DNA of 64,000 bases from contig JANOSD010000056.1 of assembly GCA_031415655.1 (NCBI GenBank), forward strand, positions 1 through 64,000. The letters run 5' to 3'. The notes under the pieces were generated by a model. It saw only the letters and a program-made list of their open reading frames with translations, was not told the origin of the DNA and made no database searches. This document shows, piece after piece, positions 8,589-18,052 of this stretch. Numbering within the stretch: position 1 is the first letter of the stretch; every line of letters begins with the position of its first letter. The translations under genes were made by a program, and so were the position numbers. Source of the DNA: JAKOVR01 sp031415655. GTDB taxonomy: Bacteria; Actinomycetota; Acidimicrobiia; Acidimicrobiales; Acidimicrobilacustridaceae.

Positions 8589-9743
8589 TCAGGCTCGACC
8601 GCAAATCGCGACCCGTTGGTGATCGGCGAGCATGCCATCGGCCACGATCGCCACTCGACCACGGCGGGCCAGGACCTGTTCGATGAGGTCGTCCACGAGA
8701 TCGTCGACAACGTCGGGCGCTTCGCGATCGGAGGCTTCGGTGATTGCCCCGCTGGCCGGGTCGATACGCCCGGCTTGTGTGAAGCCGCGTTCGACGACGA
8801 CAAGGTCGGCGAGGCCGTTGGCGGCGACGGTCCAGCAGTTGGCAATACCGGTGTGAAGGCGCCGGGCCTTGATGGCGTCATTCACCGCCGCGAACGCCTT
8901 GGCCGTGCGTTGGTCAATGACGTCCTCCACGGCTTGGTCGCAAAGCTCGGCCACCTGCTGCGGGCCAAGGAGCCGGCCACCCCATACGATTTGGGCGGCG
9001 AGGTGGTCGCGGTAGCGGCTGCTGGCGGCGAACGCTGCGACGCGGCGACCCGAGCCGATGATGATGAGCGGCCGGGGATCATCGCTGAACACCTCACTGA
9101 TCGACTGGTCGATGTCGTGGACCTGGCGGTTGAGGTCTCGGTCGCGGTCCGACGACGGCTCTCGCAGTCCGTGGCGTTGGCTTCGTTCGCGCTCGCGGGG
9201 TGGGCTGAGCTCGACTGGCCACACCGTGCTGTGATGCTCCGTGAAACGATGCCCGGTGGCGGTGAACAGCCGGCTGGTGGCAGCGAGGTGAAGCGCGTAG
9301 GTGTGGGTGCCTCGCAATTGTCCGTGGACGAGGTCTCGGGTGGCGAAGGTGTCATCGATGACTACTCGTTCGACGACGGACTCGGTGATGGGATACCAGA
9401 CGGCGAAGGTGGGGGAGACGAATACCCCGACCGCCGGAGCGCCCGTGAAGGCGACCCGTTCGATCTGGTGGGAGAGTTCATCGGTGATGGCCCCAACGGT
9501 GGCATGGTCGGACCCATATTCGGCGACGAGGCGACGACGTGCGTCGCGTGCGAGTCCGGCCAGTCGGACCCGCAGTGCGTCGTCGTTCCCGTCGTGGCCG
9601 GCGATAAGCGAGACCGATGGGTACTCGTTGCGTTGCTGGAGTCGTGCGATGGTGCGCCGGTCCGGTGGGCTCGCGGAGCGGCCTGAGGGGTGTTTGCGGT
9701 CGAGGTTCTGCTGGCCGGGTTGGCTTGGGGTTTGCGATGACAT
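8589..9743 (-). CDS. baeRF-type (archaeo-eukaryotic release factor-like) protein
   Basis: This 384-residue protein has the pattern of bacterial baeRF proteins. It begins with YPSVSLIAG, followed by a coil-rich region. Next comes GVFVSPTFAVWYPITESVVERVVIDDTFATRDLV, which matches the baeRF strand-turn with VPVEERV-type sequence. A middle domain with RLFTATGHRF precedes a C-terminal alpha/beta half (LIIIGSGRRVAAFAA, IVADGMLADHQRVAICGR) like eRF1 domain 2/3. No GGQ motif is visible, so peptide release is not implied; family members are suspected to act at stalled ribosomes. An AAGGAG site precedes the ATG at 9743. It lies 33 bases after the zinc-ribbon gene on the same strand, probably one transcript. 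Confidence 0.7.
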   Translation of the reverse strand: MSSQTPSQPGQQNLDRKHPSGRSASPPDRRTIARLQQRNEYPSVSLIAGHDGNDDALRVRLAGLARDARRRLVAEYGSDHATVGAITDELSHQIERVAFTGAPAVGVFVSPTFAVWYPITESVVERVVIDDTFATRDLVHGQLRGTHTYALHLAATSRLFTATGHRFTEHHSTVWPVELSPPRERERSQRHGLREPSSDRDRDLNRQVHDIDQSISEVFSDDPRPLIIIGSGRRVAAFAASSRYRDHLAAQIVWGGRLLGPQQVAELCDQAVEDVIDQRTAKAFAAVNDAIKARRLHTGIANCWTVAANGLADLVVVERGFTQAGRIDPASGAITEASDREAPDVVDDLVDDLIEQVLARRGRVAIVADGMLADHQRVAICGRA

Positions 9744-9776
9744 GGTTGCTCCTTGGTTTGGGGTGACGGGGGAGAG

Positions 9777-10127
9777 TCAGAACTCGAAGAGGTCTTCGAG
9801 GAAGCCGCCGCGCTTCTTCTTCTTTTTGGGCGGGTACCCGTTGCTGCCGGTCTGGTGCTTGGGTGCGTACCCGTCGTGGCTGGTCCGATCCGGTTGTCGG
9901 GACGGACCCGCGGGTGGAGCGACGTTGGTGGCCACGGGCACCGGCTGAGCCAAGGCCGCTGGTGGGGCGATCGACGCCTGCTGGGCGGCGGCGTTTCGTT
10001 CGATGATCTTGTCGAGTTCGCCGCGATCGAGCCACACACCGCGACAGGTCGGGCAGTAGTCGATCTCGATGCCGGAACGCTCCGACATCACCAGTGCGCT
10101 GTCGCAATTGTTGGGGCATCGCATCAT
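9777..10127 (-). CDS. Small zf-TFIIB zinc-ribbon protein
   Basis: The start at 10127 gives MMRCPNNCDSALVMSERSG, then IDYCPTCRGVWLDRGELDKII, the signature of the zf-TFIIB (PF13453-type) family with two C-x2/3-C zinc knuckles. The remaining 65 residues are low complexity: Ala/Pro-rich, then KKKKKRGGFLEDLFEF, where a lysine cluster followed by GGFLxDLF is typical of the family. Length is 116 residues. The frame continues upstream without domain content, so the later ATG is chosen. It probably acts in the cytosol; its partner is unknown. It sits upstream of the baeRF-like gene in the same direction. Confidence 0.8.
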   Translation of the reverse strand: MMRCPNNCDSALVMSERSGIEIDYCPTCRGVWLDRGELDKIIERNAAAQQASIAPPAALAQPVPVATNVAPPAGPSRQPDRTSHDGYAPKHQTGSNGYPPKKKKKRGGFLEDLFEF

Positions 10128-11547
10128 GACTGCCGCCTCGGCGCTCGAGCCGCCGCCGCTCGAGCGGCCACCGATGGAGGCAAGGCCGCCGGGCAGGGTT
10201 GCAGTCGAGGGGCGTTCCGCTGGTCGAAGGTGGCTGCGATAGCAGTGCCAATTTGGGTGACCGTTTGGCGGGCCCGGTTGAGGAGTCTCATCAGATTTGG
10301 ACTTTCTGGGTGGTGGGAGTGCGTGGGTCTTGGAACGTGAGGGGCGAGAGCGAGAACCGGTCGTTGAGCGGGTGCGGCGTGGCGCTGACCGGGGATGGGG
10401 GTGACCGGGGATAGGGGTGACCGGGGATGGCGGCGCATGGTCCCCGGAGTGGCAGCATCGATGATGAGGTGCATCGTTCGAGGGCCGTCGAACCGCCAGC
10501 CGTGTTTCCGGGCACCGCCGACTGCACCACTTGGACCCCCACGACCACCGAGCGGCGGAACTGGCCAAGGGGCTCCGATTTCCCGCCGGGCGTGGCCGCA
10601 GCTCTATCGACGGGTGTGTCCCGGTCCGCCCCAGCCCAAATGCGACCTCGGCATGGCAACGGCCGGTTTTCTGGCCCAGTCAACGCGACGGTTGCCTCTA
10701 CACGGGTGATGGCGCTGGTATCGCCGCCAAAGAACTGATCTCCCGCTCGTCCTTGGGGGAGCGGCGGAGAGGGTGCTTCAACCCAGCCCGGGGGACTGGC
10801 CGGCTCGATCGTGTCGCAAGGTACGAGAGAGTGGGGTGCGGTGTGAAACACGTCAGGGTCCTCCGGTCGGTCGTGACCGAAGGTCTCCCCCGCTCGCCGA
10901 AGCAAGCCCGACACACCGGGCCGAAGCCGTGATGACGATGCGCCAGTTCCGGGGTACTCCCCTTCGAATTGATCTTCAAAGTAACCCTACATCCAAGATT
11001 GCAATAGGGCAACCACAATGCCTGAATTATTATTCACGTATTGAACACTTCGTCTATCTCATCCACCGCAGCGAGGTGCTGACCAATGCGTCCACTCGTA
11101 GCACGTGCGACGACACGGAAGTGTCGCCCCGACAAGGCCGAGTCATGGCGGGGCTCTCGCCAAGACGCCAGGACACCGCACGCTTGACAAAGGCCCGTGT
11201 GATCCGTCCGTCACAGACCGAGGACGGCGTGAGAGACGAGGACGCCGCGTGAGGCGAGCCGCCTTGCGGGAGACGCGACCTACGTTCGAATTGGCCCGCT
11301 CGCATGGTCCGAGGCGCCCACGGTTGGGTGGAGTTGGTCCGGCGCGCTCCATCCGAGGGAGGGGCTGCGGTCCTGGTGCGCGTTGAGGAGACCGGGCATC
11401 TCACGAGCAACGTTCGGCGAGTTGATGGGCACGGCGCCCCGCGCTGCTCGCTCTGACGTTGATGCGGACTGCCCACCCGGGGCCGAACGAGTGCCTGATG
11501 GGAGTACTGGTCCGACGCAGTTCAGTCGAGCAGTTCAGTCGAGCAGG
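10128..11547. other. 1.4-kb stretch without a recognisable gene
   Basis: I looked at both strands and found only overlapping short frames without family-like sequence or good ribosome binding sites. Around 10965-11065 the composition is clearly more AT-rich than its surroundings, and 11519-11545 holds a 13-base tandem repeat (GAGCAGTTCAGTC type) beside the 3' end of the PPOX gene. The stretch may contain decayed genes beyond recognition. Confidence 0.4.
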
Positions 11548-11985
11548 TCAGTTGGGCAGCATGCCGTAGGCGTGGGTGGGGTGGATACGAAGGACGCACC
11601 GGCCGTCTCGAACCATGGCCCCTCGAAAGTCTTTCCAGTCTGGATGTTCCCCGGATAATTGCCGGTACAGGGCGACGAGCTGATCGGCGGAGTCGTCGTC
11701 CGGGGCACCGGCAGGTGGTGTGAGCTCAGCTGTCCCTTCGATCACCACGTAGGCACCGAAGTCGTCGCGGGGAATGTGGAGCGACACTCGAGAGTCCCGT
11801 TTGGCGTTCCTGGTCTTGGCCCGACCGCCGGTGACGGAGATTGCGAGTGTGTCGATCGCTCCGTCGATGCCCGGCTCCACGCCGTAACCAATGTGACTCG
11901 ACTGCGGCCGGCCGTCGGCCTTGAGCGTGATCAGAATTCCGCGGCTGCGTTCACGGGCGAAGTCCAGTGCGGTCATAAGTTCCAT
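11548..11985 (-). CDS. PPOX-class F420-dependent oxidoreductase (Rv1155-like)
   Basis: This 145-residue split-barrel protein is colinear with mycobacterial Rv1155. GILITLKADGRPQSSHIGYG begins the barrel, then VTGGRAKTRNAKRDSRVSLHI and VVIEGTAELTPPAGAPDDD, followed by LVALYRQLSGEHPDWKDFRGAMVRDGR and a C-terminal HAYGMLP. Members of this group bind coenzyme F420 rather than FMN and reduce various substrates. The K-T-R-N segment contributes to cofactor phosphate binding in the family. The physiological substrate cannot be told from sequence. ATG codons at 11985 and 11976 are both possible. It appears to be a single-gene unit. Confidence 0.85.
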   Translation of the reverse strand: MELMTALDFARERSRGILITLKADGRPQSSHIGYGVEPGIDGAIDTLAISVTGGRAKTRNAKRDSRVSLHIPRDDFGAYVVIEGTAELTPPAGAPDDDSADQLVALYRQLSGEHPDWKDFRGAMVRDGRCVLRIHPTHAYGMLPN

Positions 11986-12166
11986 GCCTCGAGATTACCG
12001 ATACCTTCCGGGCGGTCCCGGCCGAATGCGGCGCGGCCGAATCCGCGACGTTCAGCACCAAATAGTCGGCGTCACCGTCACCGGTTGGTCCCGATGTTGC
12101 GCGCAGCATTGCCTTCGAGTGATCGTCGAGTGGTGGTCGGGTGACGATCAATGCTTGGCGGAACCG

Positions 12167-15037
12167 TCAGCTCAGCGAATCATCGAAGTCGATGTTGCCG
12201 GCCGCCCAATGGTTGAAGAAGTTGGGGCTGTCCTCGGCCAGGCTCTCGTCGATCATTTCGATGTGCGCCGGATGCGCCACGATCACGTCACCGCCCAAAC
12301 ACCAGGTGCCATCCGCCAGCGGCCACGGTCGAACCACCAGTTGCTCCCCGGCCGTCCACGACCGCTTCTCACGCGGCGCCGGCACGAACGAAACCGTGAG
12401 AAGCTCGGTCGAAGAGCTATCGCGGATGACGAGCGGATCGTCCGGGCCGACGATGGGACCGTGATCAGCCGTCACCTCGAACCGCCGACGACGTTGGGCA
12501 CAGAAGCCTTCGAGTAGGCGCTCCTCACCTTCGGGCAGCAGTGCTCCGCGTCGGTCGAGGTACCACTCGTGCCAATTGCCTGTCGCCGCAGCAAGTTCCC
12601 ACGGAAGCGCGTCGGGATCGGCAGCAACCGAGCGCCCGCGTACGTGAACTTCGAACGACTCGTCGGTGCCCTCTTCGGTGCCCACTTCGGTGTCGTCGTC
12701 GGTGCTTCCGAACGAAAGGACCCGACGTCCGTCGGGCCCCGCCCAGACCTTCGCCATCCTGATGGACACCCAGGTCGCGAGGATGTCTCGTTCCCCGGGT
12801 CCGCCGTCCTGAAGCATCCGCTTCACCTTGCCCGCCACCATCGCCGCCTGCCCACCCGCATCGAACTCGGCTCGTTGGCCCAGATGACACTGCTTGTACT
12901 TTCGGCCCGAACCACACGGGCACCGATCGTTCCGTCCGACCACGGGGTACTCGGCTCGAACCATGATCTCGGCAAGCTCCATCGAGGAGGGACGGTCCTC
13001 CAAGTGGCTCCACCACCGGATGGCGGTGCGATAGTCGCCGGCGTCGAAAGCTACGCCGCCGAGGTCGTGGAGCGCCTCGGCCGGCGGGTCGGTCGCCGTG
13101 GCGGTGAGTTCGATTCGAGCGACGGCGTCGTCGGGTCGATGCAAAGCGAACAGTGCATGGGCCGCGAGCAGGTGAGCCGAGCACTGATGGTCCAGCCGGG
13201 CGGAGCTAATCACGATGCGCTCCGCGAAAGCGAGGAGCGCCTCGCTCCGTTCCTCGAGCACCACGGCCGCTCGGCGGCGGAGGGCCTCCCGGGCGGCGGC
13301 GTCCGGCGGTGCGAGATAGGTGTGCTGCGGTGTTCGCAGCACGGTTTGGGCCACTACCGGAACGATGGGGGATTCGTCGAGGCATCGGCGAGCTCGTGCG
13401 AGATCGGAGTTTGACGGCTCGGGGTTGTCGATCATCGCGATCAACTGTTCGATCACGTCGGCCGTTCTGTCGCCGAAGTCCCGCCGTAGATGCCTCAGCG
13501 TGGTGACGGCGTCGGCTCGGTCCCACGGGGTCGTGTCGTGCAACGCCTCGCCGTCGCGAAGCACGAGGCCGGCGGCGAGGAAGAGGTCGGTGATCGGTGC
13601 CTCGGGTGTGACGAAGCAGCCCGGGTGGGCAACAAGAAGCTCCGCCACGATCGTTTCGACGAAGACTGGATACAGGTTGGCCGGGGGAATGAGTGCACAT
13701 TGCTCCGCTGCCGTCAGATGGGTTTCCTGGTCGAGGCCGGCGACCGGCGCGTCATTGCGTGCCGCGCTGCCCTGGAGTCGGTCGTATGCCTCACGCACCC
13801 GAGTCACCAGCTCGGGTTTGACGGCCGGGCAGTCGGCGAGGACGCGTACGGTCGCCGACTGGTCGTGCTCCACGTGCAGGGCGATGACCAGCGGTGGGTC
13901 CGCCGGAGCATGGGCCGGAACCGGCTCAGGTGCGATTGTCGTGCGGGGTCTGTCGAAACCCGGGACCCAGTCGTCGACGCTTCTCCAATTGCTGTGTGCG
14001 CCGACGCCGTCCAACCGAACATAGGAGGGTCGCTCCTCGTCGACATTCCAATCAACGGTCAGGTGCGCCGGATCGCGGCCGCATCGACGCGCCGTTTCGG
14101 CCCACATCTCGTGTACTCGCCCGTCGTCCTCGATGTCGAGGTGCTCGCCGTACGCGGTGCACCCCAACCAAGAGCACGGCCCGTCCAGGTGAAAGTGATC
14201 GAAGCAGGCAAACGGCGAAAGGTCGACGGAGCCATCAACTGCCCGGGGACCCTCGATGTGGGAATCGACGCGATGGGTGAACACCTTCCCGCCAACCACC
14301 GCGGCCAGGTCGGCCCAGCGATCACGGGAGATCCGCACGAAGTTCGGGACCATTCCGATGACGGTGTCTACGAGTGAGTGCAGGTAGAGCCGGAGGGCCA
14401 CCTCGTTGCTGTCGTCGTTGCCGGCCACCGTTTCGGCGCGAGTGTGGTGGAGGAGGCGATCGGCGAGTTCTTCGGTGGTACGTGCTTGACCCCCGGCGAG
14501 TTCTTGGTGGATGACGTGGAACGTGTCGTCGACGCGTGGGCACGGCAGGAGCGCGAACACGGCGGCCGCCTCCGGCGTTGCGAGGTTGGTGAGGTTGGTG
14601 AGGTTCGCGAGGTTCGCGGGAAGACGGCTGGTGGGTGCCGTCGGTCCGTTGTCGATGCGCTGAGTGTGCAGGAAGATGGCGTGTGCGGCGAGCAACTGCA
14701 GTTGCGAGCGCACCTCGCACGCATGCATTCCAGCGGTGAAGCAGCGCTGCGCACCGGCCCAGATCGCCGGCACACGGTCAGACATCACGGCGTCGGCCAA
14801 GGTCGTGGCGGCCGTGATTCGCAGCATGAGTGCTCGCTCGGCGACTGCTCCGTGGCTGTAGCGATCATCTTCATGCAGCGGAACGGCTACGCACTCGTGC
14901 AGCACCTCGGGATCTCGCAGGTCGTCCACGGACTCGAGATCAAAGGCGTCGAGGTAGTCGGCCCCGAGTAAGACGACGGCACGCGCGTGCAGTTCCGCTG
15001 ACGACAGGTCCAAGTAGGTCGCGGCAGCATCGGTCAC
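12167..15037 (-). CDS. Giant SEC-C motif protein, paralogue 1
   Basis: A 956-residue protein of unknown function with one SEC-C zinc motif, RNDRCPCGSGRKYKQCHL, at about residue 700. The N-terminus (LSSAELHARAVVLLGADYLDAFDLESVDDLRDPEV) is strikingly like that of the second giant protein at 27573-30404, and the C-terminal end also matches (WTAGEQLVVRPWPLADGTWCLG), so the two are full-length paralogues. The SEC-C motif binds zinc and is best known from SecA, where it contacts SecB or ribosomes; here it only suggests a protein-binding role. No signal peptide or membrane segment is present. The start is a GTG at 15037. The next gene on the same strand (15127-16395) may be its partner, 89 bases upstream. 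Confidence 0.8.
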   Translation of the reverse strand: MTDAAATYLDLSSAELHARAVVLLGADYLDAFDLESVDDLRDPEVLHECVAVPLHEDDRYSHGAVAERALMLRITAATTLADAVMSDRVPAIWAGAQRCFTAGMHACEVRSQLQLLAAHAIFLHTQRIDNGPTAPTSRLPANLANLTNLTNLATPEAAAVFALLPCPRVDDTFHVIHQELAGGQARTTEELADRLLHHTRAETVAGNDDSNEVALRLYLHSLVDTVIGMVPNFVRISRDRWADLAAVVGGKVFTHRVDSHIEGPRAVDGSVDLSPFACFDHFHLDGPCSWLGCTAYGEHLDIEDDGRVHEMWAETARRCGRDPAHLTVDWNVDEERPSYVRLDGVGAHSNWRSVDDWVPGFDRPRTTIAPEPVPAHAPADPPLVIALHVEHDQSATVRVLADCPAVKPELVTRVREAYDRLQGSAARNDAPVAGLDQETHLTAAEQCALIPPANLYPVFVETIVAELLVAHPGCFVTPEAPITDLFLAAGLVLRDGEALHDTTPWDRADAVTTLRHLRRDFGDRTADVIEQLIAMIDNPEPSNSDLARARRCLDESPIVPVVAQTVLRTPQHTYLAPPDAAAREALRRRAAVVLEERSEALLAFAERIVISSARLDHQCSAHLLAAHALFALHRPDDAVARIELTATATDPPAEALHDLGGVAFDAGDYRTAIRWWSHLEDRPSSMELAEIMVRAEYPVVGRNDRCPCGSGRKYKQCHLGQRAEFDAGGQAAMVAGKVKRMLQDGGPGERDILATWVSIRMAKVWAGPDGRRVLSFGSTDDDTEVGTEEGTDESFEVHVRGRSVAADPDALPWELAAATGNWHEWYLDRRGALLPEGEERLLEGFCAQRRRRFEVTADHGPIVGPDDPLVIRDSSSTELLTVSFVPAPREKRSWTAGEQLVVRPWPLADGTWCLGGDVIVAHPAHIEMIDESLAEDSPNFFNHWAAGNIDFDDSLS

Positions 15038-15126
15038 ACGCCGAGCCTACCGGTCGCCGTTTTGGGTTCTCGACTCCGGTTCACATCACCCCCGAGGCGG
15101 GCGGGAGACCAAAAACCGAAACAAGC

Positions 15127-16395
15127 TCAGGGATCGGTGGGTTCGTCGAGATCGTCGAGATCGTCGTCGTCGTCGAAGTCGCCCAGGGCGGCGAGCAGCG
15201 CCGCGGGGCCTTGAGGTCGGGGGGAACGGATCGTGCGTTGGTAGTGCGGAGCGAGCCGGTCGATCGTGTCGAGGGTTTGCTCGGTGAGCGTGGCGGGGAT
15301 GGAGCGTTCGGCGTGACAGAACCTGACGAACGCCGCGAGTAACACCGGAGCGTTCGACAAGAACGTCGCGTCGGCAACGATCTTTCGAGGGATCCAGTCA
15401 TCCAGCAGTATCTCGACCGAGGAGGGGCTCCATCGGAGCGGGTCGCCGGGGCCGTAGTCGGTGCCGAACCAGAGGATTGAGAGGAAGAGGTCTCGATGAT
15501 CGGCGCTGTCGAGCGGGGCACCGAACGGGGAGGCGAAGAATCGATCGGCGAGCCCTTGTTTCTCGGCGTCGGACCACTCGGGCCGTACGTAGCCGGTGCC
15601 ACCATCGGGAAGCTGCCGGATGATCCACTCCACGAGCGGCCGGCACGCCGGCCAGGTGTCTGTTTCGAACGGCGGATAGGTGATCGAACTGGTCTTGATG
15701 GCTTCGGTTACCCGGACCTTGGCGTCGGCGAGGGTGAGGTCGAGCCAATCGGTGTCGGGGTCTGGGTGCCGACCTTGCATGAACGCCACGAGCTCATCGA
15801 GTGGTTTGGGGGTCATGAAACCGTCTTTCACCACGGACCCGAGGTTGTGATCGATGTAGAGGACGGCGGACAACTCGTGGCCATCGGGCAGGTGAACGCC
15901 GAGCATCACGTTGTCGCCGTCGCGTAGGACGTTCCCCATCTCGATTGCCTGATCGCACTCGACCTCATGTAGCCGGGTGAGCCATGGCGGGAGTTCGGCG
16001 CCGCGCCGCGCGAGCTCCCGTTTGATGGTGGCTCGTTGGAGGTCGTCGGGGGTGAGTTCAGCGATCACGGCCAAGATGGCGGACGTCTCCTCCCTTTCGA
16101 CCTCGATGAACGATCCCACCAGCTGGTGCAACGACGGCAGTTCGGCGTTTGGCTTCCGGGGCCGGTCGAAGGGGTTCCGCCGTCGAGGATCAGCGACGGT
16201 CATGAGCGTGCTCACCTGCTCGAGCAAATCGAGCGGTTCTCCGGACCGCAGTGCTCGACGGACGTCGAGCAAGAGGTCTGGTTCCTCGCCGTAGTGTTGA
16301 CCGGACGGGCCTCGACTGACCCGGTTCGGGGACTTCGGTTGGGTTCCCTTGGGGGTGACGCGACCCCCTCGTCGTGGCTGACCTCGTTTCGCCAT
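15127..16395 (-). CDS. Conserved-type hypothetical protein paired with the SEC-C gene
   Basis: I chose the ATG at 16395, giving MAKRGQPRRGGRVTPKGT, a basic start; the upstream extension is not protein-like. The 422-residue protein is soluble and helical. About residues 50-110 contain LLDVRRALRSGEPLDLLEQVSTLM, and a middle part (ELSAVLYIDHNLGSVVKDGFM, residues 180-220) has alternating hydrophobic strands. The C-terminus is very acidic (DFDDDDDLDDLDEP). No enzyme motif is recognised. It precedes the giant SEC-C gene on the same strand with an 89-base gap, so a joint function is likely. The basic head and acidic tail may mediate nucleic-acid or protein contacts. Confidence 0.65.
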   Translation of the reverse strand: MAKRGQPRRGGRVTPKGTQPKSPNRVSRGPSGQHYGEEPDLLLDVRRALRSGEPLDLLEQVSTLMTVADPRRRNPFDRPRKPNAELPSLHQLVGSFIEVEREETSAILAVIAELTPDDLQRATIKRELARRGAELPPWLTRLHEVECDQAIEMGNVLRDGDNVMLGVHLPDGHELSAVLYIDHNLGSVVKDGFMTPKPLDELVAFMQGRHPDPDTDWLDLTLADAKVRVTEAIKTSSITYPPFETDTWPACRPLVEWIIRQLPDGGTGYVRPEWSDAEKQGLADRFFASPFGAPLDSADHRDLFLSILWFGTDYGPGDPLRWSPSSVEILLDDWIPRKIVADATFLSNAPVLLAAFVRFCHAERSIPATLTEQTLDTIDRLAPHYQRTIRSPRPQGPAALLAALGDFDDDDDLDDLDEPTDP

Positions 16396-16592
16396 GCCCA
16401 CGACCCTACAAACCTCCCGCCTTGTCGTTTCCTGTCCCGTTCGTATCGGTTCGGGCTGACGAAGAACGAGAGCGCCAAAAGGAGAGAACCGCACCGGAAC
16501 CCGTCAGCGTCTACCAGTCGCCGGCTTCGGGGACCGGACTCGTCTACCGTGCGTTGTGCACGGCCGGTGGCACGAGCGGAGGTTGAGGCTGA

Positions 16593-17723
16593 ATGAGCGA
16601 TCAAACGCACGGACCGTCGGGTGAGTCCACAGAGGAGGCCCGGTGGGGACCGCCCTCGGCCGAACAAGCCCCAACGCCGGGTGCCGCCGACTCACCGCCC
16701 ACCCTCGGAACACCAGGCGAACAATCCCCAGCGGCGGCACCGCTGCCCGGTTTCGCGCCCTTGAGCGACGCGGCGCCGTCGACGGGTGTCGGACCTCCGG
16801 ACTTTGGCCCACCCGGTCAGGTCCCGCCTGCGGCGCCCGGTCAAGGTCCTCCTGGTCAGGGCTCTCCTGGTCAGGGCCCTCCTGGATATGGACCGCCAGG
16901 CCAGCATCCGCCCGGCCAGTATCCCCCGGGTCAGGGCCCGCCCGGTTACGGGCCGCCTGCTTCCGGGCCTTCGGGTTACGGGCCTCCGGGTTACGGGCCT
17001 CCGCCCGGCCAGTATCCGCCGGGCTACCCGATCGGTCCGGGCTTTCCACAACCATCACGGTCGGGAGGCACGGCGGCCCTCGTCGTGGTCCTCGTCGTCT
17101 TCCTAGGGATCGCGTTGGTCGCCGTCGTGAGCATCCTCGCCGTCACCTTCCTCGGTCGAAGTTCCTCGTCAAGGTTCAGCAGTGTCGGCTCAGCCATTGT
17201 CGGCGGACCATCGACACCGACCACGCAACGCTCGGCGCCCCGGAACACCACCACGATTCCGCGATTCAGTACCTCCACGGCGCCGCGCACCTCGCAGCCG
17301 TCGGCTCGCGCCTTGCCGTGCGTTGCGCCGGCCGGTGTTCCTTCAGCACCTGGTAAGCCGGTGGTCGACATGCCGGTCGGTCCGCCGCCCAACGCGCTCA
17401 ACATTGTCGAGGTGAAGGAAGGCACCGGCGCCGCGGCCAAGATCGGCGACACGATCACCGTGCACTATGTCGGCATCGTGTGCTCCACCGGGCAACAGTT
17501 CGACGCCTCGTGGGACCGTGCAGAGCCGGCCGTCTTTCCCCTCACGGAAGGCGGCCTGATCCAGGGCTGGACCGACGGCATCCCCGGCATGAAGGTGGGC
17601 GGACGCCGCCAACTCGAGGTCCCGTCCGATCTTGCCTACGGAGCGCAAGGTCGGCCCCCCGAAATCGGCCCCGACGAGGCGTTGATCTTTGTGTTCGACC
17701 TCGTCGCGATCGACCCCGGCTGA
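16593..17723 (+). CDS. Membrane-anchored FKBP-type peptidyl-prolyl isomerase
   Basis: Residues 1-150 form a Pro/Gly-rich cytosolic tail with repeats such as GPPGYGPPG. One transmembrane segment follows (ALVVVLVVFLGIALVAVVSI, about 165-190), then a Ser/Thr-rich linker. An FKBP domain makes up the last ~105 residues: IVEVKEGTGAAAKIGDTITVHYVG, FDASWDRAEPAVFPL, LIQGWTDGIPGMKVGGRRQLEVP and DLAYGAQG. The active-site pattern (Y, FD, F, IQGW, Y) is complete. The domain is therefore extracytoplasmic and would help fold exported proteins. The start at 16593 follows a GGTTGAGGCTGA region. The Pro-rich tail resembles those of other actinobacterial membrane proteins and may bind partners. Confidence 0.9.
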   Translation: MSDQTHGPSGESTEEARWGPPSAEQAPTPGAADSPPTLGTPGEQSPAAAPLPGFAPLSDAAPSTGVGPPDFGPPGQVPPAAPGQGPPGQGSPGQGPPGYGPPGQHPPGQYPPGQGPPGYGPPASGPSGYGPPGYGPPPGQYPPGYPIGPGFPQPSRSGGTAALVVVLVVFLGIALVAVVSILAVTFLGRSSSSRFSSVGSAIVGGPSTPTTQRSAPRNTTTIPRFSTSTAPRTSQPSARALPCVAPAGVPSAPGKPVVDMPVGPPPNALNIVEVKEGTGAAAKIGDTITVHYVGIVCSTGQQFDASWDRAEPAVFPLTEGGLIQGWTDGIPGMKVGGRRQLEVPSDLAYGAQGRPPEIGPDEALIFVFDLVAIDPG

Positions 17724-17971
17724 GCGGTTTCGGGCCGACTATCACGGGCCGGAAGGCAGTGCCGCGAAGTCCCCTGCCTGATGTCGTGCTGAGGTGGACG
17801 TGCGCAAACCTGATTGGTCGTTGCGTGTCCGCATCGGTGGGAAGAAACCCAGAAAAGGACAAGATCGTCGGTGCGTGATGCGATCTGCCGGCAAGCGGGC
17901 GGGGTTTGGGCCGCCCGCCCGCGGACCGCAAGCTGGTTGCCTCGACCGATCGCAGCCGTCTCGCAAAGATG
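17724..17971. other. Intergenic region leading into a tandem repeat array
   Basis: No open frame here is protein-like on either strand. It separates the FKBP gene from the tandem array and the ATPase gene. Confidence 0.4.
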
Positions 17972-18052
17972 CCCGAGAATGTCCAGTAGTAGTTCCCGAG
18001 AATGTCCGGTAAACATGCCCGAGAATGTCCAATAAAATCGCCCGAGAATGTC
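17972..18052. repeat. Four tandem repeats with exact 23-bp period
   Basis: The core CCCGAGAATGTCC begins at 17972, 17995, 18018 and 18041, exactly 23 bases apart; the fourth copy ends TC. Spacers begin (A/G)GTA or AATA. The period is not a multiple of three, so it is a DNA feature rather than a protein repeat. Similar arrays form the ends of IS21-family elements and also occur as iterons or multi-site operators. The array overlaps the proposed start of the ATPase gene. Confidence 0.85.

Noticed and set aside
10128..11547. Candidate genes in overlapping short frames
   Set aside because: None has a ribosome binding site with family-like protein; left as non-coding.
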